Positions 1 through 6,896 of a DNA stretch of 64,000 nucleotides are shown piece by piece. The translations under genes were made by a program, and so were the position numbers. Position 1 is the stretch's first letter, and each line of letters starts with the position of its first letter. The stretch lies in the NCBI RefSeq assembly GCF_012516375.2, contig NZ_CP051204.2, positions 1,426,001-1,490,000 of the forward strand. The letters are read 5' to 3'. Under the pieces are notes generated by a model. That model searched no databases, had not been told where the DNA came from, and saw nothing but the letters and a program-made list of their open reading frames with translations. The DNA comes from Chitinophaga oryzae (GTDB lineage: Bacteria; Bacteroidota; Bacteroidia; Chitinophagales; Chitinophagaceae).

Positions 1-49
1 TACATTATACCGGGCATGCATTGCGGGATTAACAAAATGAAAGAAAGCT

Positions 50-1342
50 ATGCTTAGATTACTGGCTACCATAAGAAAAGAATGGCAGCTGCTGTTGCGC
101 GATAAAACGGGGCTGACACTGCTGTTTGTCATGCCGGTGGTCCTGATCACCGTGATGGCCCTGATACAGGATGCGCCTTTTAAGGATTACCAGGACGTGA
201 AGTTCGATATCCTGACGGTAGACAACGATCACGGCCGCCTGGGCAAATATGTCCGGGAGGGGCTGGCATCAGGCGGACAGTTCAATATTATCGATACGCT
301 GGACGGTCGGCCTGTTACCGAGCAGCAGGCCCGGGAGCTGGTCAACAACGGCCGGTATAAAATCAGCATTATCGTGCCGGCCGGCGCTACAGCGGCTATT
401 GTGAGCAATGCCAACCGGATTGTGAACGATATCACGCAACGGATGGGCATGAGCGTGTCGCTGCCGGTAAAAAAGGGAGCCGACTCCATGAATGTGGTCA
501 TTTACTTCGACCCGGCGGCTAAAAAAGCTTTTAAAGGCGCCATTCACCAGGCGCTGGATAATTTCCTGACGCAGGTGGAAACGGACATGTTGCTGGACCG
601 GATAAAGCAGCAGCTGCGCAACAAGGACGTACAGGCTACGCCGGAAGATACCCTGCCCATCCGTTTGCAGGCCGTGGGACTGAAGGAACATGCCACCGGC
701 AACAGCAAACAGCTGGACGTGGTGTCTAACTCGGTGCAGCATAACGTGCCTGCCTGGAGCATTTTTGCGATGTTTTTTATCGTGATCCCAATTGCCGGTA
801 ATATGATCCGCGAGCGGGAAGACGGTAGTTTGTTGAGAATGAAGCTGATACCCGGTTCTTATCTGTTGATCCTGGCGGGAAAGATGTTGTTTTTCGTGGG
901 TATCTGCCTGTTACAGTTTTACCTGATGATGCTCGTCGGCATTTATGCGATGCCGCTGCTGGACCTGCCCAGGCTGGCAATGGGGCACGACCAGGGCGCT
1001 ACGTTGCTGGTAGCCGGCGCCATAGGACTGGCGGCCACGGCCTACGGAATACTGATCGGGACGCTTTTCAAGACACCTAACCAGGCCCTGAACTTCGGCG
1101 CTATCTCTATTGTGATCCTGTCGGCCATCGGCGGTATCTGGATACCGCTGGAAGTGATGCCGGCCAACATGCAGGTAATCGGCCGCCTGTCGCCGCTCAG
1201 CTGGGGATTGGACGCTATCAACGATATTTACCTGCGTAACGGCGATATAGGCTATGTGTGGAAGAACGTGTTGCGTCTTGTGCTGACGGGCGGGGTGATG
1301 CTGGCCGTTGCCGGATACGTGGAAAAACGAAGAATGAACTGA
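50..1342 (+). CDS. ABC-2 type transporter permease
   Basis: This 430-residue membrane protein looks like the permease half of an ABC exporter of the ABC-2/YhfI-NodJ type. One membrane segment lies near residues 20-38, followed by a large extracytoplasmic domain (about 45-235). Five or so hydrophobic segments then run from about 240 to 425, with an EREDGSL segment at the start of the permease core that is typical of the family. It sits directly upstream of an acyl carrier protein and two ketosynthase-like genes in the same direction. In Bacteroidota flexirubin and aryl-polyene clusters such permeases are common, so a role in moving the pigment lipid or a precursor is likely. The ATPase partner is presumably left of the window. 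The family call is firm; the substrate is inferred from context. Confidence 0.8.
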   Translation: MLRLLATIRKEWQLLLRDKTGLTLLFVMPVVLITVMALIQDAPFKDYQDVKFDILTVDNDHGRLGKYVREGLASGGQFNIIDTLDGRPVTEQQARELVNNGRYKISIIVPAGATAAIVSNANRIVNDITQRMGMSVSLPVKKGADSMNVVIYFDPAAKKAFKGAIHQALDNFLTQVETDMLLDRIKQQLRNKDVQATPEDTLPIRLQAVGLKEHATGNSKQLDVVSNSVQHNVPAWSIFAMFFIVIPIAGNMIREREDGSLLRMKLIPGSYLLILAGKMLFFVGICLLQFYLMMLVGIYAMPLLDLPRLAMGHDQGATLLVAGAIGLAATAYGILIGTLFKTPNQALNFGAISIVILSAIGGIWIPLEVMPANMQVIGRLSPLSWGLDAINDIYLRNGDIGYVWKNVLRLVLTGGVMLAVAGYVEKRRMN

Positions 1343-1434
1343 TAAACTATTTTCTAAACAACAGTAAAACTGTATTTTTACTCCCCACAAAGGGAATCCC
1401 TGTGTACAGACGGGGATAAACCTACAACTTGATT

Positions 1435-1692
1435 ATGGAAGATTTAAAAAGCAAACTCAAAGCGCAGATCATTGAAGCATTAAATCTGCAGGATACCAAA
1501 CCGGAAGATATTGACGACAATGCTCCTTTATTTGGTGAGGGGCTTGGTCTGGACAGCATCGATTCCCTGGAGCTGATGGTGTTACTGGAAAGGCAATATC
1601 ATATTAAAGTGGAAGATCCGCGCGAAGGACGCAAGATCCTGCAGTCCGTGCAATCCATGGCCGATTTTATCCAATCCAAACAGCCGGCATAA
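1435..1692 (+). CDS. Acyl carrier protein of a polyene/flexirubin-type cluster
   Basis: A small acidic protein of 85 residues carries the acyl carrier protein signature GLDSIDSLEL; the serine (residue 41 from this start) would take the 4'-phosphopantetheine arm. The reading frame also has a TTG six bases upstream, but the ATG at 1435 is the more likely start. It lies 92 bases after the permease and 13 bases before a ketosynthase. That order (permease, carrier, ketosynthase, ketosynthase-like partner) fits an aryl-polyene or flexirubin assembly line rather than primary fatty-acid synthesis, where acpP normally sits next to fabF alone. Confidence 0.88.
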   Translation: MEDLKSKLKAQIIEALNLQDTKPEDIDDNAPLFGEGLGLDSIDSLELMVLLERQYHIKVEDPREGRKILQSVQSMADFIQSKQPA

Positions 1693-1705
1693 GTAAGAAG
1701 CTGAT

Positions 1706-2920
1706 ATGGCGGAAAGAGTGTTTATAACAGGGATGGGAATGATCACCGCCATAGGTGATAATGTGGCTGAAAACCTGGAACAATTGCGGCAACAACGCAG
1801 TGGCCTTGGTTATACCAGTTATATCGATACCATTTACAAACAGGTATTGCCGGTAGCGGAAGTAAAGCATCCCAACGACGCTTTGGCGGCCCTTGCCGGC
1901 ATCGCTCTCCGGGAAGGATATACCCGCACAACATTGCTGGGGCTCACCGCTATGCGGGAAGCGTTGCAGCAGGCAGGCATTACCGATGTACAAACAGCCC
2001 CTACCGGTTTTATCAACGCCAGCACCGTAGGCGGCATGTGCGATACCGAAAAGGTTTATTTTGATATTGTTGATCCCGCCAAAGAAGGCACTTTCCTGCA
2101 ATATATCGACACGCTTGACTGTGCGGACTGTACACAACGTATAGCTGATACCGTTGGTTTCAGCGAGCATATCGCTACGATCAGTACCGCCTGTTCATCT
2201 TCCGCCAATGCGCTGATGTTCGGCGCCCGTATGATCAAACAGGGTTTTCTGCCCCGTATGGTTTGTGGCGGTACAGAAGCGCTGACCCGTTTCACCCTGA
2301 ACGGTTTCAATTCCCTGAAAAACGTGGACAAACAGTTCTGCCGGCCGTTTGACCAGCAGCGTACCGGTCTTAACCTCGGCGAAGGCGCCGCTTATCTTGT
2401 ACTGGAAAGCGAATCCTTCGCAAAGGCCAACAACAGCCGTATACTGGCGGAATTCACCGGTTATTGCAATGCCAACGAAGCGTTTCACCCTACGTCACCG
2501 TCACCGGAAGGCGATGGCGCCTATGAGGCGATGAAAGCCGCGCTGGCCATGAGTGGCAGAACACTGAAAGATGTGGACTATATTAATGTGCATGGTACTG
2601 CCACGCTCAACAACGACGTGTCGGAAGGGAAGGCACTGGAACGGCTGTTCGGCAACGATGTGCCGTTGTTCAGTTCCACCAAACCTTTCACCGGGCATAC
2701 GCTGGCGGCGGCGGGCGCTATTGAGGCCATCTACGCTGTGCTGGCCATACAGCAGGGACTGATATTCCCTAATCTCAATTTTACAGAAAAGATGGAAGAG
2801 CTGAATATCACGCCGGTAACGGCGCTGATGGAGGGCGTTTCCGTGAACAATGTTATTTCAAACTCATTCGGCTTCGGAGGTAACAACGCCTCCCTGGTGA
2901 TCAGCAAATATGAAGGTTAA
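1706..2920 (+). CDS. Beta-ketoacyl-ACP synthase (active subunit)
   Basis: A 404-residue thiolase-fold condensing enzyme of the FabF/KS-alpha type. The full catalytic triad is visible: Cys163 in TACSSSANAL, His296 in VHGTATLNND and His331 in GHTLAAAGA. The C-terminal NSFGFGGNNAS motif is also present. It would elongate a chain carried on the adjacent acyl carrier protein. It overlaps the next gene by 11 bases, which suggests translational coupling and a heterodimer of an active ketosynthase and an inactive partner, as in KS/chain-length-factor pairs of type II polyketide and aryl-polyene systems. The family is certain; the pigment assignment is by context. Confidence 0.9.
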   Translation: MAERVFITGMGMITAIGDNVAENLEQLRQQRSGLGYTSYIDTIYKQVLPVAEVKHPNDALAALAGIALREGYTRTTLLGLTAMREALQQAGITDVQTAPTGFINASTVGGMCDTEKVYFDIVDPAKEGTFLQYIDTLDCADCTQRIADTVGFSEHIATISTACSSSANALMFGARMIKQGFLPRMVCGGTEALTRFTLNGFNSLKNVDKQFCRPFDQQRTGLNLGEGAAYLVLESESFAKANNSRILAEFTGYCNANEAFHPTSPSPEGDGAYEAMKAALAMSGRTLKDVDYINVHGTATLNNDVSEGKALERLFGNDVPLFSSTKPFTGHTLAAAGAIEAIYAVLAIQQGLIFPNLNFTEKMEELNITPVTALMEGVSVNNVISNSFGFGGNNASLVISKYEG

Positions 2921-3953
2921 GTGTTACATACAAGGAATGGCGGCTATCTCCCCGCAATCTACTTTTGAGGGGGATGTTTTTTCTGCGCCGCTGGTGCATA
3001 CGGACAGTAACCTGCTTACCTGTATGGAACCTGATTACAAGCCGTTCATTCCTGCCAACAGCCTGCGCCGCATGACGCGGGTGCTGAAGATAGGGCTGAC
3101 CACCGCGCTGCAAAGCATCCGTGACAGCGGCGTGGAAGCTATCGGTCCCATCGTGACCGGCACCGGCAAAGGCAGCCTGCAGGACACCGAAAAGTTCATC
3201 CGGGAAATAGAACAATACAAGGAAACAGCCCTGAACCCCACGCCTTTTATTCAATCTACGTACAACTCTGTCAACGGTCTCATTGCCTTACAGGTAAAAG
3301 GGACCGCCTACAATAATACCTTCGTGCACCGGGGCTTCTCTTTTGAAAACGCTTTGCTCGACAGCATGATGCTGCTGGCAGAAGGCGCTTCCAATACGCT
3401 GACAGGCGCTTTCGAGGAGATGACCGCAGAACATTTCTACATCAAGAGCCGCATCGGTTTCTGGAAGGCAGCGGCCACAGACAGCCGGCAGCTTTATGAG
3501 CAGCTGTCGCCCGGTAGTATTGCCGGTGAAGGCGCTACTTTTTTTGTGCTGACAGGAACGCCTACCTCCCAAAGCAAAGCGGCGTTGACCGGCTTCAAAA
3601 TGCTTTACAAACCAACGGCGGAAAAGGTAGCCGCGGGTTTGTCGGCGTTTAAAGAAGGGATCGACCTGGTGCTGACCGGCCGCAACGGCGACAGTCGTTA
3701 CGAGCATTTTTACCAGCAGGCAGATGTCCTGTTTCCCGGCGTGCCACAGTTGCCCTTCAAACATCTCTGTGGTGAACATGACACTGCCGGCGCTTTTGGT
3801 ATGTGGCTGGGGGCGCAGATATTGCACCGCCAACAAATCCCGGCCGGGTGGTTCCCGATGTTAAAGGATATTCCGGCTACTGCCGGCAGGATATTGCTGT
3901 ACAATCACTTTTACGGGGAACAGCACACCATGATGGTGCTGGAGCGGGTATAG
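2910..3953 (+). CDS. Ketosynthase-like chain-length-factor protein (no active-site Cys)
   Basis: This 347-residue protein aligns in outline with the N-terminal part of ketosynthases (GTGKGSLQDTEKF, then QSTYNSVNGLIAL). The segment that should hold the catalytic cysteine reads NTFVHRGFSFENALLD, so there is no nucleophile, and no clear VHGTxT histidine motif follows. It starts inside the end of the active ketosynthase gene. The combination argues for a non-catalytic partner that shapes the pocket and sets product length, as in type II polyketide and aryl-polyene/flexirubin clusters. It is shorter than a standard ketosynthase by some 50-60 residues. Confidence 0.75.
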   Translation: MKVKCYIQGMAAISPQSTFEGDVFSAPLVHTDSNLLTCMEPDYKPFIPANSLRRMTRVLKIGLTTALQSIRDSGVEAIGPIVTGTGKGSLQDTEKFIREIEQYKETALNPTPFIQSTYNSVNGLIALQVKGTAYNNTFVHRGFSFENALLDSMMLLAEGASNTLTGAFEEMTAEHFYIKSRIGFWKAAATDSRQLYEQLSPGSIAGEGATFFVLTGTPTSQSKAALTGFKMLYKPTAEKVAAGLSAFKEGIDLVLTGRNGDSRYEHFYQQADVLFPGVPQLPFKHLCGEHDTAGAFGMWLGAQILHRQQIPAGWFPMLKDIPATAGRILLYNHFYGEQHTMMVLERV

Positions 3954-4263
3954 CTTCCTCTTTCTCCATTCATCTGCATAAAATATTCCGCGCTTTCCTG
4001 CATCAGGAAGGTGATCCTGTATGGGCGCCGGTTAGTTGGCCGGCCTGGTTCGTCAACGCTACTATTTCATGTTTTGACACTTTTGTATTTAAATAAAAAA
4101 TATATTTAAAATGACTGCACCCGAATGGAGTATTGGGCTGTCTTTAGAGAGAAGGTATTGAATGAATGAAAAATATAATTTGACAAAATCTCTTCTTTTT
4201 AGCGCTTAGTGCACATTTTCAGTGAAATTTTGATTGTTTATTTTAAATATTAAATTGTTAAAT
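3954..4263. other. Intergenic stretch after the polyene block
   Basis: About 310 bases hold no convincing gene. Two small hairpins are present: TTCCTG-CAT-CAGGAA at 3995-4009 and GCCGG/CCGGC at 4027-4044. Neither has a T tract. The stretch from 4080 onward is very A+T-rich and probably holds the promoter of the small membrane gene that follows. Confidence 0.5.
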
Positions 4264-4452
4264 ATGATTAGCAGAATGTTTCAGGGCCTTAATGTGATTG
4301 CCTTTCTGGCGGTTATGCTGAGTTATGTGGCCATCATCAATCATTGGGAGGATGTTAATCTGTACCTGAGGATCGGCATTGTTGCCTACTGCATTTTGAT
4401 TATCAGCACGGGTATTTTCATGCTGCAACTGATCGTTAAAAGAGCGGAGTAA
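4264..4452 (+). CDS. Small two-helix membrane protein, unknown function
   Basis: A 62-residue protein made of two hydrophobic helices (about residues 8-27 and 36-58) separated by a short polar turn (NHWEDVNLY). The frame is open from a TTG at 4234, but the ATG at 4264 gives a clean small membrane protein. It is followed within 50 bases by a very strong hairpin terminator and faces a peptidase gene on the other strand. I do not recognise a family. It is more likely real than not because of the strongly biased hydrophobic composition and the terminator placed right after it. Confidence 0.55.
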   Translation: MISRMFQGLNVIAFLAVMLSYVAIINHWEDVNLYLRIGIVAYCILIISTGIFMLQLIVKRAE

Positions 4453-4500
4453 TGCTTTCAAACGAGCGGCTGCTTCATTGAGAGCATTGAGGAGGAAGTT

Positions 4501-4559
4501 CTGCTTCAAAAGAAAAGGAGATACAGTTTTCGGCTGTATCTCCTTTTCTTTTGAAGCAG
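4501..4559. terminator. 26-bp perfect hairpin, bidirectional terminator
   Basis: Bases 4501-4526 and 4534-4559 are exact reverse complements with a 7-base loop (TTTTCGG). The stem contains AAAAGAAAAGG on one arm and CCTTTTCTTTT on the other, so both strands end in a U-rich run. It lies between convergent genes and would stop transcription from both sides. Confidence 0.85.
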
Positions 4560-4569
4560 TTATGATGAA

Positions 4570-6300
4570 CTACAACACCCTGTACACGGGATACCGCAGG
4601 TATTCCGGTTCTGCATAGGGTGAGTTTTTATAAATAAAGTTTAGTTGTGCATTGGCGCTGTTGGCGAACGCGGTGTCCGTAGCTTTTTTCTTGTCCAGTA
4701 ATGTCTTTAGCTCCGGATGACTTTTCAGATATTCAGCGGCGGTGTCTTCAAAAACATATGGAGAGTATCCTTCCTTCTGGCCGAGGATGGCGTCGAAGAA
4801 ATTCCAGGCGAAGAACGAGTCACCGCCGGTGGGCTCCAGCGTTTCCATGAGGAAGCGGTTGGCCGTCTGGTTCATGGGAATGTAGTAGTCGCCGGCGCGG
4901 AAGCGGATAGAGTCTTTGCTGCTGTTGACTTTGATGTCTGTATGCAGATAGTGTTTCTCGTAGGGCCTTGGATAGGTTTTGAAATCGCCGATATGATACA
5001 CCTCTGCATAGATGGTAGTGTCTTTGGGCAGGCGTTTCAGCTGTACGCGGTTGTTTTTCAGCTGGTCGATGACTGCCCACCAGCCTTGCGGGATGATGTA
5101 GGCTTGTGGTTTGTCCACATAGTTTTCCGCGTTGGCGTAGTTGTAGAACTTTACCTTTTTTTCATAGGGCCTGCTGCGGTCATAGTAGAGGCGCGGCAGT
5201 CCGGAGATGGCGCTGGGCTTATGGCCGGAGGCAAAGCCTTTGAAGGTGATGAGGCTGTATTTGTTCATATCAAACTTCCACGCGAGCGGAAAACTTTTTT
5301 GCGTAATGACGCTTTGTTTGGTTTGATCGCGGAGTTGTTTGATAGTAGCGCTGTGTTCGCTGGTGAACTGTATAAAGGCTTCCATCAGGGCGTAGGTTGC
5401 TTTTACGCGCTGGGGATAAGGTTTGAGCATATGTGTTTCCGGTACAAACCCGAAAGTATGGAAGAGGGTAGTGTATCCGGAGGAGTAGCGGGGGAGGTCG
5501 GAGAATTCTACCCAGCCGCTGTCGGGTGTTTCGTCGAAGTGATTGACATAAGGGACAAGGTCGTAGCCTTTAGCTTTCATTAGTCGGTACAGGCCGGGTT
5601 CGAACGTGTTGTGCATGAATTCGCCCATGGGACCACCCAGTTTATTGTACTGGGTGGAGAGGAGGGTGATGATATGCTGATAATCGGCGCCGTTGCTGAC
5701 ATGGTTGTCAATAAATACGTCGGGGTCGGTAAGGTGGTATATTTCCTGGAAGGCACGGGCATTTTTGGAGTCAGTTTTAATGAAATCGCGGTTTAAGTCG
5801 AGATTTTGGCCATTTCCACGGGAGCCGAAGGCGTCCGGACCGTCCTGGTCCACCCGGTAGTACGGCGAACGGTTGAGTGCGCCACCAATATTATAAACAG
5901 GGATGACCGCGAGGACGATATTGTCCGGCAGTTTGGTTTTGCCCTGGGCGATATCGCGGAGCAGCATCATGGAAGCGTCTATACCATCCGGTTCACCGGG
6001 ATGTATACCATTGTTAATCAGTAAGATGCGCTTGTTTTTACGATGGAGGCTGCTGAAATCGAAATCTTTTGTGGGCGAGCAGATGACCAGGTGGAGGGGG
6101 AAACCGGCGTCGGTAGCGCCTACGGTGATCATTTTCAGCAGTTGTGGATAACGGGCGGCCAGCTGCTGATAGTATTGGATGACCTCCGGATAGGTGGCTG
6201 TTTCGCGGCCTGCTGTTTTTTCATAGCGGGTCATGAAGTTTTGGGCAGACGAGGAGGCCCATACCAGCACGAGGGCTATGATAGTGCATAGTTTTCTCAT
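4570..6300 (-). CDS. Secreted M14 family zinc carboxypeptidase-like protein
   Basis: A metallopeptidase of the M14 group with 576 residues from the chosen start. The zinc ligands are seen as HPGE (His100, Glu103) and the later histidine in DNHVS (His200), with the family's LDLNRD motif between them (about 168-172). An ETHML segment further on may supply the catalytic glutamate. The start is placed at MRKLCTIIALVLVW, which gives a standard signal peptide ending near SSAQ; upstream in-frame methionines would only add a non-signal extension. It probably trims peptides in the periplasm or outside the cell. It is the last gene of its strand before the 26-bp hairpin. Confidence 0.8.
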   Translation of the reverse strand: MRKLCTIIALVLVWASSSAQNFMTRYEKTAGRETATYPEVIQYYQQLAARYPQLLKMITVGATDAGFPLHLVICSPTKDFDFSSLHRKNKRILLINNGIHPGEPDGIDASMMLLRDIAQGKTKLPDNIVLAVIPVYNIGGALNRSPYYRVDQDGPDAFGSRGNGQNLDLNRDFIKTDSKNARAFQEIYHLTDPDVFIDNHVSNGADYQHIITLLSTQYNKLGGPMGEFMHNTFEPGLYRLMKAKGYDLVPYVNHFDETPDSGWVEFSDLPRYSSGYTTLFHTFGFVPETHMLKPYPQRVKATYALMEAFIQFTSEHSATIKQLRDQTKQSVITQKSFPLAWKFDMNKYSLITFKGFASGHKPSAISGLPRLYYDRSRPYEKKVKFYNYANAENYVDKPQAYIIPQGWWAVIDQLKNNRVQLKRLPKDTTIYAEVYHIGDFKTYPRPYEKHYLHTDIKVNSSKDSIRFRAGDYYIPMNQTANRFLMETLEPTGGDSFFAWNFFDAILGQKEGYSPYVFEDTAAEYLKSHPELKTLLDKKKATDTAFANSANAQLNFIYKNSPYAEPEYLRYPVYRVL

Positions 6301-6328
6301 AAGTAGCATAAAGTATAAAAGCGACTGG

Positions 6329-6364
6329 AAAAACAAAAAGCCCTTCCCCTGTTAAGGAAGAGCT
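6329..6364 (-). terminator. Terminator of rpsT
   Basis: On the minus strand AGCTCTTCC and GGAAGGGCT (6356-6364 and 6339-6347) pair over 9 bp with one G-U, followed by TTTTTGTTTTT. It separates rpsT from the peptidase gene downstream. Confidence 0.75.
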
Positions 6365-6388
6365 GTAAATATTTGTTACCGGAAAGGA

Positions 6389-6643
6389 CTAAGCCAGGGT
6401 AGCTATTTTCTTAGCCAGCTTGCTTTTCAGGTTTGCAGCTTTGTTCTTGTGAATAACGTTACGTTTAGCCAGCTTGTCAATCATAGATGCCACATCAGAT
6501 AATTCTTTCTCCGCTTGCGCTTTGTCAGTTATCGCCTTCAGGTCACGGATGGCATTACGGGTAGTTTTACCGTAGTAACGGTTACGCTCATTACGCTTTC
6601 TGCTTTGACGTACGTCTTTTTTCGTTGCTTTATGATTTGCCAT
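6389..6643 (-). CDS. rpsT: 30S ribosomal protein S20
   Basis: An 84-residue, strongly basic, alanine/lysine-rich helical protein that starts [14 protein letters not shown] and matches ribosomal protein S20 in length and layout (MANxKSxxKRxRQ at the start, NxxHKNKAAxxKSKL near the end). S20 binds 16S rRNA in the body of the small subunit. It is a single-gene unit with its own promoter box (6669-6676) and terminator. Confidence 0.97.
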   Translation of the reverse strand: MANHKATKKDVRQSRKRNERNRYYGKTTRNAIRDLKAITDKAQAEKELSDVASMIDKLAKRNVIHKNKAANLKSKLAKKIATLA

Positions 6644-6668
6644 TTTTCAAATTTCAAGTTTCGGACGG

Positions 6669-6676
6669 CAAAGGTA
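6669..6676 (-). promoter_or_regulatory. Promoter of rpsT (Bacteroidota type)
   Basis: The minus strand reads TACCTTTG, an exact match to the Bacteroidota -7 consensus TAnnTTTG, about 26 bases before the rpsT start. TTTG repeats lie 16-20 bases further upstream, at the expected place for the -33 box. Confidence 0.65.
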
Positions 6677-6896
6677 AGGATATTCCAAATACCAAACAAA
6701 CAAAAAACAAGTTTTCCGTCCGGAGGTAAAAGTAAAGCATTCCACCATATTTACAATCAACCTAAATCATATGATATTTTCTCATTTTTTCCATCCTCTG
6801 TATTGAAAAACGTGCGATATTTGCAATCCCATATATTAATATATCGGGCACCAACAGAAAAGTATTTGAACTGAAGATCAGCAAAACTCGTTGTAA

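Noticed and set aside
4717-5583. Open frame of 288 codons opposite the M14 peptidase gene
   Set aside because: The real gene on the other strand has zinc ligands and a signal peptide; this frame has none.
6831-6844. Palindrome ATATATTAATATAT before sucA as an operator
   Set aside because: Perfect but of very low complexity in an A+T-rich leader; chance is a sufficient explanation.
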